Shown piece by piece: positions 1 through 7,740 of a stretch of DNA of 64,000 bases. Every line of letters begins with the position of its first letter. Position 1 is the first letter of the stretch. The position numbers were made by a program, and so were the translations under genes. Source of the DNA: Aquitalea magnusonii (GTDB taxonomy: Bacteria > Pseudomonadota > Gammaproteobacteria > Burkholderiales > Chromobacteriaceae). The notes under the pieces are model-generated. The model did not search any database, was not told the DNA's origin, and saw only the letters and a list, made by a program, of their open reading frames with translations. The DNA is taken from assembly GCF_002217795.2 (NCBI RefSeq), contig NZ_AP018823.1, positions 3,162,001 to 3,226,000 on the forward strand, read 5' to 3'.

Positions 1-462
1 CAGCGAAGCGATATTGCCAAACCAGATCACCCGCTCACCGGCCTCTCCCCGCAGGCTGAGCCGCCCCAGGTCGATGCGGCGTACGCGCTGGCTGGCAATC
101 AACTGTTCCAGTTGCTCCAGCGAATCGTTCACCCCCAGCGAACGGACAAAATCATTACCGGTGCCAAACGGCAGCGCCCCCACCGCCACGCGTTCTCGCG
201 CGGCAGCATCCGCCCGCATCACACCATTGATTACCTCGTGGATGGTGCCGTCCCCGCCCACGGCAATCAGGTAATCACAGCCCTGCGCTACCGCCTGCAA
301 GGCCATGTCTTCGGCACTCACCGCCGAGGTGGTGATGTGGATATCCACCTGATAATGCGCGGCAAAACGTTGCAACAGGCGATCGGGCAGGCTGCGCGGA
401 CAGCGCAGGCCATGCAGGATGAAAACCAGCCGGGTCTGAACCATAAATAAGCTATCGGACAT
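1..462 (-). CDS. Diacylglycerol/lipid kinase family protein, C-terminus outside window
   Basis: This is the N-terminal part of a lipid kinase with a DAGK catalytic domain, an ATP-dependent enzyme that phosphorylates lipid substrates such as diacylglycerol. It is read leftward and runs off the window start. Residues 69-73 are GGDGT, the nucleotide-binding signature, followed by IHEVING and a GTGNDF motif, both typical of YegS/DagK-like proteins. About 154 residues are visible of an expected 290-310. An ATG at 462 is the longest start and an in-frame ATG lies at 444. Neither has a clear Shine-Dalgarno sequence, so the start is uncertain. It is divergent from the que operon. The family is clear but the actual lipid substrate is not. 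Confidence 0.85.
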   Translation of the reverse strand, partial: MSDSLFMVQTRLVFILHGLRCPRSLPDRLLQRFAAHYQVDIHITTSAVSAEDMALQAVAQGCDYLIAVGGDGTIHEVINGVMRADAAARERVAVGALPFGTGNDFVRSLGVNDSLEQLEQLIASQRVRRIDLGRLSLRGEAGERVIWFGNIASL

Positions 463-759
463 TAACCGTTGGATTATCAGCCAGAAAACCGGCTTTTGAT
501 ACCGGCATTCCCGTTGCCGGCACCACGATTTCCCGCCGCACTGGCAGTAAAATCAATGCACTAATCACGGCAGGCAACTGGCTGGCAAGGCTGTTTTCTG
601 ATAAATTACGCTGTTTTGCTGCGCTGCATTTGGTTGACAGTACCTGCCGGGTGAGACCGATCCCGCGTGCGTACAGCCACCGCAACGGCACCTTGCACAG
701 CAAGGCCAAGCAAGCAGCCCCAGCACCACTGCCTCGACTGTTTATCGATGGATCACGCC
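463..759. other. Divergent intergenic region, lipid kinase / queC
   Basis: This roughly 300-base stretch separates the leftward lipid kinase from the rightward que operon and should hold both promoters. A TTGACA-like hexamer lies near 632, but no convincing -10 sits at the right distance. I looked for a preQ1 riboswitch ahead of queC and saw no matching aptamer core. No gene is supported here. Confidence 0.4.
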
Positions 760-1464
760 ATGACACCGAATACCACTAAGACTGCGGAAAAAGCACTGGT
801 CGTGCTGTCCGGCGGTCAGGACTCCACCACCTGCCTCTACTGGGCGCTGCAGAAATTCGGCGCGGCCAACGTGGAAGCCGTCACCTTCGACTACGGCCAG
901 CGCCACCGCGTGGAGCTGGACTGCGCGCGCAAGATTGCCGCCATGGCTGGCGTGCGCCAGACCGTACTGCCCATCGACACCTTTGCCGCCATCGGTGGCA
1001 ATGCGCTGACCGATGACAGCATTACGCCGGAAGAAGGCAGCCGCGATGACGACGCCCTGCCCAATACCTTTGTGCCCGGCCGCAACCTGATTTTCCTCAC
1101 TTTTGCCGCTGCCTTCGGTTACACCCGCGGTGCCCGTCACATCGTCACCGGTGTGGCGCAAACCGACTACTCCGGCTACCCGGACTGCCGCGAGAACACC
1201 TTGCAGGCGCTGCAACTGGCGGTACGCCTGGGCATGGACAGCCGTGTCGAGCTGCATACCCCGCTGATGTATCTGAGCAAGGCCGAAACCGTCACCCTGG
1301 CGCAGCAAGTAGGCGCAATGGAAGCACTGGCCTGGAGCCACACCTGCTATAACGGCGCGGTGCCGCCTTGCGGTCATTGCGCCTCCTGCGCGCTGCGCGC
1401 CAAGGGCTTTGCCGAAGCTGGCGTGGCCGACCCGCTGATCGAACGCTGCAGCAAGGAGGCCTGA
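760..1464 (+). CDS. queC: 7-cyano-7-deazaguanine (preQ0) synthase QueC
   Basis: QueC converts 7-carboxy-7-deazaguanine, ammonia and ATP to preQ0, the precursor of queuosine in tRNA. The 234-residue length is normal for the family. An ATP-pyrophosphatase P-loop, SGGQDS, is at residues 17-22. Four cysteines near the C-terminus (196, 204, 207, 210, in the pattern CX7CX2CX2C) form the structural zinc site. The ATG at 760 was chosen because it is the closest one to the conserved core; an in-frame ATG at 748 is also possible. It is the first gene of queC-queD-queE, and its stop codon lies one base before the next start, so translation is probably coupled. Confidence 0.95.
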   Translation: MTPNTTKTAEKALVVLSGGQDSTTCLYWALQKFGAANVEAVTFDYGQRHRVELDCARKIAAMAGVRQTVLPIDTFAAIGGNALTDDSITPEEGSRDDDALPNTFVPGRNLIFLTFAAAFGYTRGARHIVTGVAQTDYSGYPDCRENTLQALQLAVRLGMDSRVELHTPLMYLSKAETVTLAQQVGAMEALAWSHTCYNGAVPPCGHCASCALRAKGFAEAGVADPLIERCSKEA

Positions 1465-1465
1465 C

Positions 1466-2497
1466 ATGCATGCATCCTGCCTGCTGGCCGGTGGCCGCTT
1501 TGAAGCCGCCCGCCGTGTTGCCGGTGACGAACACCGCCTGCAGGGCCTGCATGGCCACAGCTTCCGCGTGCTGGCGCGTGCCGATGTCACCCATATCGAA
1601 CAGGCCGAACTGCAAGCCGCGCTGGCACAAGTCCTGGCCCCGCTTGACTATGCCGACCTCAACCAGCAACTGCCACAGTGCGACGACCTGAGCCTGGCCC
1701 AGCACATCAAGGATGCGCTGAACTGCCCCTCCGCCCTGCTGCTGCAAAGCGCGCCGGAGCGCGGCGTGATGCTGGAAAACGGCACGGCACTGCACTGGAT
1801 TGCCGCCAGCTTCGAAGCCGCCCACCACCTGCCCCACGTACCAGCCGGCCACAAATGCGGCCGCCTGCATGGCCATGGTTTTGGCGTACGCATCGTGGCC
1901 AATGCCCGCCAGCACAGCCAGGCCCAGCTGGAAGCCGCCTGGGCACCGCTGTTCCTGCGGCTGAACCACCGCTATCTCAATGACATCGCCGGACTGGAAA
2001 ACCCCACCAGCGAAGTGATTGCCGCCTGGCTGTACCACGCGCTGCAAGACGCAGGACTGCAAGGCCTGGCCTGGGTGGAAGTGCGTGAAACCCATACCGC
2101 GGGCAGCCAGTTCGATGGCAAGCGCTTCCGCATCTGGAAAGAGCAGCGTTTTGAAAGCGCGGTACCGTTCGACAGCCATGGCAACTACACCGGCCACAGC
2201 TATCTGGTGCGGCTGATGCTCACCGGCAGCCTGGACCGCACCATGGGCTGGCTGCTGGACTTTGGCGATGTCAAAGACCGCTTCAAGCCCATCTACCGCC
2301 AACTGGACCACAACCCGCTGGACAAACTGGCTGGCGTGCGTGACGGCCACAGCCAGTCGGTGGCCGAATGGGTGCATGCCCATCTGTCGCCGCTGGTGCC
2401 GGAACTGGCACGCATCGACCTGATGGAAAACGCCCATCAGGGGGTATCGCTGCTGTTCCATGACGATATGCGCTGGCCGCTGCTGCAGGGGGAATGA
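1466..2497 (+). CDS. queD: 6-carboxytetrahydropterin synthase-like protein with three PTPS-like domains
   Basis: The gene occupies the QueD position of the queuosine operon; QueD makes 6-carboxytetrahydropterin from dihydroneopterin triphosphate. At 343 residues it is about three times the usual 120. Three PTPS-like modules can be seen. Module 1 (1-110) has HGH at 29-31 but Arg where the first zinc His should be. Module 2 (113-225) keeps the full set: FEAAH with His120, Cys131, HGH at 135-137 and Glu208. Module 3 (228-335) has GHSY at 243-246, LLDFGDVK and LDHNPLD but no Cys-HGH. Only module 2 therefore looks catalytically complete. A GGAGG site precedes the ATG, which lies one base after the queC stop. 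Confidence 0.88.
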   Translation: MHASCLLAGGRFEAARRVAGDEHRLQGLHGHSFRVLARADVTHIEQAELQAALAQVLAPLDYADLNQQLPQCDDLSLAQHIKDALNCPSALLLQSAPERGVMLENGTALHWIAASFEAAHHLPHVPAGHKCGRLHGHGFGVRIVANARQHSQAQLEAAWAPLFLRLNHRYLNDIAGLENPTSEVIAAWLYHALQDAGLQGLAWVEVRETHTAGSQFDGKRFRIWKEQRFESAVPFDSHGNYTGHSYLVRLMLTGSLDRTMGWLLDFGDVKDRFKPIYRQLDHNPLDKLAGVRDGHSQSVAEWVHAHLSPLVPELARIDLMENAHQGVSLLFHDDMRWPLLQGE

Positions 2498-2499
2498 AG

Positions 2500-3129
2500 A
2501 TGTACACGGTCAAGGAAATCTTCTACACCCTGCAGGGCGAAGGCCGACAAGCAGGCCGCGCTGCAGTGTTTTGCCGCTTTAGCGGCTGTAATCTGTGGTC
2601 TGGCCGCGAGGAAGACCGCAGCAAATCTGTCTGCCAGTTCTGCGACACCGATTTTGTCGGCACCGGCCCGGATGGCGGCAAGTTTGCCACCGCCGCCGCA
2701 CTGGCCGCCCGCATTGCCAGCCAATGGCCGGCAGGCAGCGGCGGCACACCCTATGTGGTGTGCACCGGTGGCGAGCCGCTGCTGCAACTGGACAGCGCGC
2801 TGATTGATGCCCTGCATGCCGAGGGTTTTGAAATCGCGGTGGAAACCAATGGCACCATCGCCGCACCGGACGGTATCGACTGGATCTGCGTCAGCCCCAA
2901 GGCCGGCTCACCCCTGCTGCAAACCCGTGGCAACGAATTGAAGCTGGTCTACCCGCAAGCCACCCAGCTGCCGGAAACCGTCGCCCATTTGCAGTTCGAC
3001 ACCTTCTACCTGCAGCCGATGGATGGCCCGGAGCTGGCCGCCAATACCCGCGCCGCCATTGCCTACTGCATGGCACACCCGCGCTGGCGGCTGTCGGTGC
3101 AGACACACAAGGTGGTCAACATCCGTTAA
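2500..3129 (+). CDS. queE: 7-carboxy-7-deazaguanine synthase QueE
   Basis: QueE is the radical-SAM enzyme that contracts 6-carboxytetrahydropterin to 7-carboxy-7-deazaguanine, the step between QueD and QueC. Residues 5-15 read KEIFYTLQGEG, typical of the family. The cluster-binding cysteines are C30, C45 and C48, a CX14CX2C spacing that is one of the non-canonical variants known for QueE. The TGGEPLL substrate loop follows. The protein is 209 residues from ATG 2500, which has a well-spaced GGGGGA site. An ATG at 2494 overlapping the queD stop would add two residues. It is the last gene of the operon and a strong terminator follows at once. Confidence 0.95.
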   Translation: MYTVKEIFYTLQGEGRQAGRAAVFCRFSGCNLWSGREEDRSKSVCQFCDTDFVGTGPDGGKFATAAALAARIASQWPAGSGGTPYVVCTGGEPLLQLDSALIDALHAEGFEIAVETNGTIAAPDGIDWICVSPKAGSPLLQTRGNELKLVYPQATQLPETVAHLQFDTFYLQPMDGPELAANTRAAIAYCMAHPRWRLSVQTHKVVNIR

Positions 3130-3133
3130 ACCG

Positions 3134-3161
3134 TCGGGCGCACAGTCGCCCGATTTTTTTT
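3134..3161 (+). terminator. Intrinsic terminator of the que operon
   Basis: A perfect 7-bp stem (TCGGGCG with CGCCCGA, 3134-3140 and 3147-3153) has a 6-base loop and is followed by eight T. It starts 5 bases after the queE stop codon and isolates the following bufferin genes from que transcription. Confidence 0.92.
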
Positions 3162-3169
3162 GCCTGATC

Positions 3170-3196
3170 GTGTAAGAAAGCACAAGTGAGGCCGAC
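3170..3196 (+). promoter_or_regulatory. ECF-sigma-like promoter motif, copy 1
   Basis: GTAAG (3172-3176) is separated by 16 bases from CGAC (3193-3196). The 12 bases GTGTAAGAAAGC at 3170-3181 are repeated exactly at 3308. A GTAA-type -35 and a short CG-starting -10 at N16 is the architecture of extracytoplasmic-function sigma promoters, which are known to control DUF2282/DUF692 loci in Neisseria and Caulobacter. Promoter activity is inferred. Confidence 0.5.
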
Positions 3197-3307
3197 AGAT
3201 ACTGCAGAGACAGTCACGCAGCAGACCGGCGGAAACAGCATTGAACGTATTGCAACAGCAGCCAATGGCAGCGAAATGCAAATAATTTCAAAATATTTTC
3301 TGCCAGT

Positions 3308-3334
3308 GTGTAAGAAAGCCCCCGCCCGTGCGAC
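3308..3334 (+). promoter_or_regulatory. ECF-sigma-like promoter motif, copy 2
   Basis: This is a second GTAAG (3310-3314) N16 CGAC (3331-3334), with the same 12-base -35 block and the same spacing as the copy 138 bases upstream. It sits about 50 bases before the first precursor gene start, the natural place for the main promoter of the bufferin operon. Confidence 0.6.
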
Positions 3335-3383
3335 TGACTCCTGAAACCCGGCACTTGCCGCTTACCCCCGACAGGAGATTGAC

Positions 3384-3650
3384 ATGAACGCTTCCAAGAC
3401 TCTGCTTGCTTCCGCCATGGGCGCTGTTGTTACCCTGGCTGCGCTGGCTGCCGCCCCCGCCCAGGCCGCAGAACAGGAAAAATGCTATGGCGTGGCCATG
3501 GCCGGCATGAACGACTGTGCCTCCGCCACCGGCGCACACGGCTGCAAAGGCCAGGCCACGGTGGATAAAGACCCGGGCGACTGGAAACTGCTTGCCAAGG
3601 GTAGCTGCCAGCAAATGGGTGGCAATACCATGGCACCAATGAAACAATAA
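3384..3650 (+). CDS. bufA1: DUF2282 bufferin precursor peptide, copy 1
   Basis: This 88-residue secreted peptide belongs to the DUF2282 (BufA1) family, ribosomally made precursors that are modified on cysteines by BufB/BufC and exported to sequester metal, copper in the studied cases. Residues 1-28 are a signal peptide ending in a PAQA-A cleavage site. The mature part has exactly four cysteines, C34, C45, C54 and C75, in the family pattern EKC, NDC, HGC and GSC, plus the conserved KDPGDWK block at 62-68. An AGGAG site lies 8 bases before the ATG. It is the first gene of the operon and 51 bases downstream of ECF-like promoter motif 2. Metal specificity cannot be read from sequence. Confidence 0.9.
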   Translation: MNASKTLLASAMGAVVTLAALAAAPAQAAEQEKCYGVAMAGMNDCASATGAHGCKGQATVDKDPGDWKLLAKGSCQQMGGNTMAPMKQ

Positions 3651-3671
3651 GCAGTCTATTGCAGATAGCCA

Positions 3672-3705
3672 TGCGGCATGGTCCAAGTAGACCCACCATG
3701 CCGCA
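3672..3705 (+). other. Intergenic hairpin between the two precursor genes
   Basis: A perfect 10-bp inverted repeat (TGCGGCATGG with CCATGCCGCA) closes a 14-base loop. It has no T tail, so it is not a standard terminator. It may stabilise or attenuate the mRNA between the two bufA genes, but that is inference. Confidence 0.55.
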
Positions 3706-3750
3706 CAGAACACCCCCTCTTGCTTGATCTTGTTCCACAGGAGAAACACC

Positions 3751-4005
3751 ATGAATGCATCCAAAGCCCTGCTCGCCTCCGCTCTCGGTGCCGTTGTCGC
3801 CATGGGCGCCCTCAGCGCCACCCCGGCTGTTGCTGCAGAAAAAGAAAAATGTTTCGGCATTGCCCAGGCCGGCAAGAACGACTGCGCCTCGGCCACCGGC
3901 AGCCACTCCTGCGCCGGTCAGGCCACCAAGGACAAGGACCCCGGCGACTGGAAATACGTCGCCAAGGGCAGCTGCGAAAAAATGGGCGGCAAGCTGGCCA
4001 AGTAA
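3751..4005 (+). CDS. bufA1: DUF2282 bufferin precursor peptide, copy 2
   Basis: This second DUF2282 precursor, 84 residues, is clearly a paralogue of the one just upstream. Cysteines are at the same positions (34, 45, 54, 75), the signal peptide is similar and ends in VAA, and the KDPGDWK block is identical. It differs mainly in being richer in lysine ([15 protein letters not shown]) and in lacking the Met-rich tail of copy 1. The ATG at 3751 follows an AGGAG site; an upstream in-frame start would add nine non-signal residues. Tandem duplication with divergence suggests that either dose or metal preference differs between the two products. Confidence 0.9.
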   Translation: MNASKALLASALGAVVAMGALSATPAVAAEKEKCFGIAQAGKNDCASATGSHSCAGQATKDKDPGDWKYVAKGSCEKMGGKLAK

Positions 4006-4071
4006 TCCGCTCCGCCACGGTTGCCGGCCAGGGCCGGCAGCCTCCTCCCCTCTCTCCTGGTAAACCTGGTC

Positions 4072-4902
4072 ATGACTGCGTCTTCCCTTCCCGCCGTTGC
4101 CGGCATCGGCCTGCGTGCGCCCCACTATCGTCAGGTGCTGGACACCCTGCCACCGCTGGGCTGGGTGGAAGTACACAGCGAAAACTTCTTTGATGGCGGC
4201 ATGCCGCTGGCCATGTTGCAGCGGGTGGCGCAACACTATCCGCTGTCGCTGCACGGCGTGGGACTGGGACTGGGTTCGCTGGTGCGCCCGGATGGAGAAC
4301 ATCTGGCGGCGCTCAAACGGCTGGTGGATGCCATCCAGCCAGCGGCAGTATCAGAACACCTGTCCTTCAACCACAGTGCGCAGCGTTATGTAAACGACCT
4401 GCTGCCCATTCCTTACACCAGCGCAGCGCTGGAGGTAATTGCCAGCCATGTGGCGGAAACCCAGGACGCGCTGGGGCGGCGCATCTTGCTGGAAAACCTG
4501 TCCAGCTATGTGGAATACCCCGGCAACGAGATGAACGAAGGCGAGTTTCTGGCAGAGCTGGTAAAGCGCACCGGTTGCGGCCTGCTGCTGGACGTCAACA
4601 ATCTCTACGTCAATGGCATCAATCTGGGAACCGATGTACAGGCCGTGCTGGCCGCCCTGCCGGCGGAGGCCATTGGCGAAATCCATCTGGCAGGCTATAG
4701 CGAGCGCGACGGCATGCTGGTGGATACCCACAGCCAGCCGGTACACCCCGGCGTCTGGCAGCTATACGCCCAGGTCATCGCCGATATTGGCCCACGCCCG
4801 ACGCTGATCGAGTGGGATCTGGACATTCCGCCGCTGGACACACTGCAGGCCGAAGCGGCCAAGGCCGACACCATCCTGCAAGGAGCGCGTCATGACGCCT
4901 GA
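4072..4902 (+). CDS. bufB: MNIO (DUF692) peptide-modifying oxidase BufB
   Basis: BufB belongs to the multinuclear non-heme iron-dependent oxidase family (DUF692, TIM barrel). With its partner BufC it oxidises cysteines of the DUF2282 peptide, giving thiooxazole-type groups in studied bufferins. Family landmarks are visible: GIGLRAPHY at the N-terminus, SENFF, LHGVGLGLGS, SEHLSF, LENLSSY, LDVNNLYVN, HLAGY and a C-terminal LIEWD. The His, Asp and Glu in these blocks are the expected iron ligands. The ATG at 4072 gives 276 residues, the usual length, but has no obvious ribosome site. The last 11 bases overlap bufC. Confidence 0.93.
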   Translation: MTASSLPAVAGIGLRAPHYRQVLDTLPPLGWVEVHSENFFDGGMPLAMLQRVAQHYPLSLHGVGLGLGSLVRPDGEHLAALKRLVDAIQPAAVSEHLSFNHSAQRYVNDLLPIPYTSAALEVIASHVAETQDALGRRILLENLSSYVEYPGNEMNEGEFLAELVKRTGCGLLLDVNNLYVNGINLGTDVQAVLAALPAEAIGEIHLAGYSERDGMLVDTHSQPVHPGVWQLYAQVIADIGPRPTLIEWDLDIPPLDTLQAEAAKADTILQGARHDA

Positions 4903-5641
4903 AGCACGCTGGCAGGCCGAGCTGCTGGAGCTGATCGCCCACCCCGACCAGGCCGCTGACACCACACTGGGACTCCATCCTGCCGGGCTGGCGGTCTATC
5001 GCAACAACTACCGCGTCGGCCTGATCGAAACCCTGAACATGATTTACCCGGTGTGCGGCCAAATTGTCGGCACGGAATTCATGACCGGGCTGGCGCGCGA
5101 ATACAGCAAGCGCCATGCCTCGCACTCGGGCAATCTGCATCGCTATGGCGGCAGTTTTGGCGACTTCCTGCAGGATTTTCCACCGGCACAGGCACTACCG
5201 TATCTGCCCGATGTGGCCCGGCTGGAATGGGCGGTGCATCGCAGCTATTACGCCATCGACCAGACCCCGCTGGCGGCCACGGCACTGAGCGGCATCCACC
5301 CGGATCAATTCGGCCAGCTACGCTTGCGCCTGAGTGACAGCAGCCTGGCCCTGTCATCGCCCTGGCCGGTGGTTGCCATCTGGCAGGGCCATCAGCCAGG
5401 CCAGACGCTGAATGTAGACCTTGAGTCCGGCGGCGAACAGGCACTGGTCAGCCGCCATGCCGGCAAAGTCCGCGTACAGGCAGAAACAGCCGGCATGGCT
5501 GCCCTGTTGCTGGCACTGCAACAGGGCTTGCTGCTGGAAGAAGCAGCCGGACTGGCCTTGTCGGCACAACACGATTTCGACCTGCAAGCCGGGCTGGCGC
5601 GCCTGTTTGCCGACGGCCTGCTCAGCCACTACCAACTGTAA
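4892..5641 (+). CDS. bufC: DUF2063 partner protein BufC (HvfC/BufC N-terminal domain)
   Basis: This 249-residue protein has an N-terminal DUF2063 domain, recognisable by ALYRNNYRVG-like and MIYPVC blocks around residues 30-55. BufC proteins bind the precursor peptide and present it to BufB. The second half is a variable domain ending in a helical region. The gene overlaps bufB by 11 bases, the usual arrangement for this obligate pair. No membrane segment or signal peptide is visible, so it should act in the cytoplasm on the precursor before export. Confidence 0.9.
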   Translation: MTPEARWQAELLELIAHPDQAADTTLGLHPAGLAVYRNNYRVGLIETLNMIYPVCGQIVGTEFMTGLAREYSKRHASHSGNLHRYGGSFGDFLQDFPPAQALPYLPDVARLEWAVHRSYYAIDQTPLAATALSGIHPDQFGQLRLRLSDSSLALSSPWPVVAIWQGHQPGQTLNVDLESGGEQALVSRHAGKVRVQAETAGMAALLLALQQGLLLEEAAGLALSAQHDFDLQAGLARLFADGLLSHYQL

Positions 5642-5712
5642 AACCAAAGCTGGTTCACCATCCGTCGGCCTGGCGGAGGGGTGCGGCTTGTCCACTGCAC
5701 GGGAGACCGACC

Positions 5713-6177
5713 ATGCAAGTTCTCAGACCAAAACTGCTGCCACTGCAGCAACTGTTCGACCAGGCCAGTCACTGCGCCCGTCCGCTGGTGCTGCTGCTGT
5801 TCCGGCTGTGGGTGGCAAATGTATTTTTCAAATCCGGCCTCACCAAGCTGGCTGACTGGGACACCACCCTGCTCTTGTTTACCGAGGAATACCACGTACC
5901 CTTGCTGCCGCCCGCCCTGGCCGCGGTAATGGGCACCTTTGGCGAAACCGTGTTTTCCAGCCTGCTGGCCGTCGGGCTGTTTGGCCGCTTTGCCGCCGCC
6001 GGGCTGTTCGTGGTCAACCTGATGGCGGTGATCAGCTACCCCGGCCTCACCGACGTCACCCGCCAGTTCCATTACTACTGGGCCATGCTGCTGCTGGCAC
6101 TCTTCGCCTTCGGCCCCGGCACCCTGGCGCTGGATGCCGCCTGGCAACGCTGGCGCCAGCGTCGCAGAGGGCATTGA
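5713..6177 (+). CDS. DoxX family membrane protein of the bufferin locus
   Basis: This 154-residue DoxX-family protein has four predicted membrane helices: roughly 23-40 (LVLLLFRLWVANVFF), 70-88, 92-110 and 125-140. DoxX-like proteins (HvfX in related loci) often accompany DUF692/DUF2063 genes, and their role in export or redox steps is unproven. A GGGAG site lies before ATG 5713. The gap to bufC is 71 bases, so it is probably co-transcribed. The charged C-terminus (RWRQRRRG) would lie in the cytoplasm. Confidence 0.85.
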   Translation: MQVLRPKLLPLQQLFDQASHCARPLVLLLFRLWVANVFFKSGLTKLADWDTTLLLFTEEYHVPLLPPALAAVMGTFGETVFSSLLAVGLFGRFAAAGLFVVNLMAVISYPGLTDVTRQFHYYWAMLLLALFAFGPGTLALDAAWQRWRQRRRGH

Positions 6178-6270
6178 AGCCACAGCGCCGGATGGGGACA
6201 CATCCCCATTCCGGCTGCGAGCCTGCAAGTGGCATAATGGCGGCTTGCTCAACAGATTCCATGCCCGCCC

Positions 6271-7113
6271 ATGTCCACTACCCTCGTCATTCAATCCCCC
6301 CGTCTCGACAGCCGCGAACTGCAGGAGCTGGCCAACCTTGCCGGCGCCAGCAGCATCCAGCAGCCCAGCCCGGACGTGGCCAGGCTGGCAGATGCCGACC
6401 CGGCCAGCCGCGATGCCATCAGCGCCTGCTGCCAGACCCTGGGCTATGACTTTGCCTTTGTCGACAGCAGCCTGAAACTGGCCGACTTCGGCCTGTTGGT
6501 GTCCGATATGGACTCGACGCTGATCACCATCGAATGCATTGATGAAATTGCCGACATGCAAGGCATCAAGCCGCAAGTAGCCGCCATTACCGAACGCTCG
6601 ATGCGTGGCGAGCTGGATTTTTCGGCCTCGCTGCGCGAACGGGTTGCCTTGCTGGCCGGCCTGCCGGAAAGCGCGCTGGAAAAGGTATATCAAGAACGCC
6701 TGCAACTGAGCCCTGGCGCGGAACAACTGCTGGCCCGCTGCAAGGAAAACGGCATCCGCTTCATGCTGGTTTCCGGTGGTTTCACCTTCTTTACCGAGCG
6801 GCTGAAACAACAACTGGGGCTGGACTATGCTTACGCCAACCAACTGGAAGTGGTGGACGGCAAGCTGACCGGCCGCGTGGTGGGCGATATCGTGGATGCC
6901 GCCGCCAAGCAGCGCCTGCTGATCGAAAAGCGCACAGAACTTGGCTTGCGTCCGCAACAGGTGATTGCCATGGGTGACGGTGCCAACGACCTGCTGATGC
7001 TGGGTGAAGCCGGCGTGGGTGTGGCCTACCGCGCCAAACCGGTGGTGCAGGCCAAGGCCGATGTTGCCATCAATATCGTAGGACTGGATGGCGTGGCCAG
7101 GCTGTTTGCCTGA
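6271..7113 (+). CDS. serB: Phosphoserine phosphatase SerB
   Basis: SerB catalyses the last step of serine biosynthesis, hydrolysing O-phosphoserine. It is a HAD-superfamily enzyme. The nucleophile motif DMDST is at 79-83 (Asp79 and Asp81), followed by IECIDEIADMQG, MRGELDFSASLRERVALL, motif II LVSGGFTFF and motif III MGDGANDLLML. The first 70 residues form a short N-terminal extension, less than a full ACT domain. At 280 residues it matches betaproteobacterial SerB. The ATG at 6271 has only a weak ribosome site. A PilZ-like gene follows after 25 bases. Confidence 0.95.
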   Translation: MSTTLVIQSPRLDSRELQELANLAGASSIQQPSPDVARLADADPASRDAISACCQTLGYDFAFVDSSLKLADFGLLVSDMDSTLITIECIDEIADMQGIKPQVAAITERSMRGELDFSASLRERVALLAGLPESALEKVYQERLQLSPGAEQLLARCKENGIRFMLVSGGFTFFTERLKQQLGLDYAYANQLEVVDGKLTGRVVGDIVDAAAKQRLLIEKRTELGLRPQQVIAMGDGANDLLMLGEAGVGVAYRAKPVVQAKADVAINIVGLDGVARLFA

Positions 7114-7138
7114 TGCAGTGCTACGCCGGGAGAATGCC

Positions 7139-7651
7139 ATGAATGCCTTGCCGGCACTGGATAGTGCCAGTTTCGATGCCCGGCTGCCGCTCAGCGTGCA
7201 ACTGCTGAGCAACGAGGAATGCAGCCCGGCGCAGCAGCGCGAAACCCGGCTGGCACTGCGCGTGCTGGCCGCCCCCAGCGAAACGCCGGAAGAACCAGAC
7301 CCGATGCTGGTCCGCCTGGAAGCCAAGCTGGACCTGGCGCTGGAAATCGCCCTGCTGGGCCACCATCCGGAACGTCCGCCGCTCACCCCCTGCCGACTGG
7401 GACTGGACAGCATTGCCTGGCTGTCCGATCACCCCTGGCGGGTGGGCGATACGGTGCAGATTGCCCTGTCGCCCAACCCTGATTCGGCGCTGATGCTGTT
7501 TCTGGCGGCCCGCATCGAAGCCCAGAGCCCAACCCCTGACGAATCCTATGCCATCACCGCCAGGCTGCAACTGCCGGCGGACGAGCAAACCAGTCCGCTA
7601 TGGGAGCGCTGGGTATTCCGCCGCCATCGGCGCGCCATTCTGGAGCGCTGA
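7139..7651 (+). CDS. Atypical PilZ-domain-like protein (putative c-di-GMP receptor)
   Basis: This 170-residue cytoplasmic protein has no signal peptide. Its arrangement is an N-terminal linker, an amphipathic helix (LVRLEAKLDLALEIALL, about 57-73), then a beta-rich segment (DSIAWLSDHPWRVGDTVQIAL and later strands). This resembles atypical PilZ proteins of the tPilZ type, which bind cyclic di-GMP. The canonical RxxxR motif is not evident, so ligand binding is uncertain. The ATG at 7139 follows GGGAGA. It lies between serB and a PAS/GGDEF-like gene, which supports a signalling role. The assignment is tentative. Confidence 0.55.
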   Translation: MNALPALDSASFDARLPLSVQLLSNEECSPAQQRETRLALRVLAAPSETPEEPDPMLVRLEAKLDLALEIALLGHHPERPPLTPCRLGLDSIAWLSDHPWRVGDTVQIALSPNPDSALMLFLAARIEAQSPTPDESYAITARLQLPADEQTSPLWERWVFRRHRRAILER

Positions 7652-7740
7652 TCCGGCCCCCCGCTTTTACCGGGAAATCCGCAGGCGACTGGGATAGACT
7701 GAAATCTCCGGCATCACGCCAAGCACTCAGGTCTGCCACC

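Noticed and set aside
463-760. preQ1 riboswitch ahead of queC
   Set aside because: No short hairpin with the A-rich tail of a preQ1-I aptamer was visible.
5629-7413. Very long antisense open frame opposite DoxX, serB and the PilZ-like gene
   Set aside because: The real genes on the other strand have clear motifs. Long antisense frames are expected in GC-rich DNA with this codon usage.
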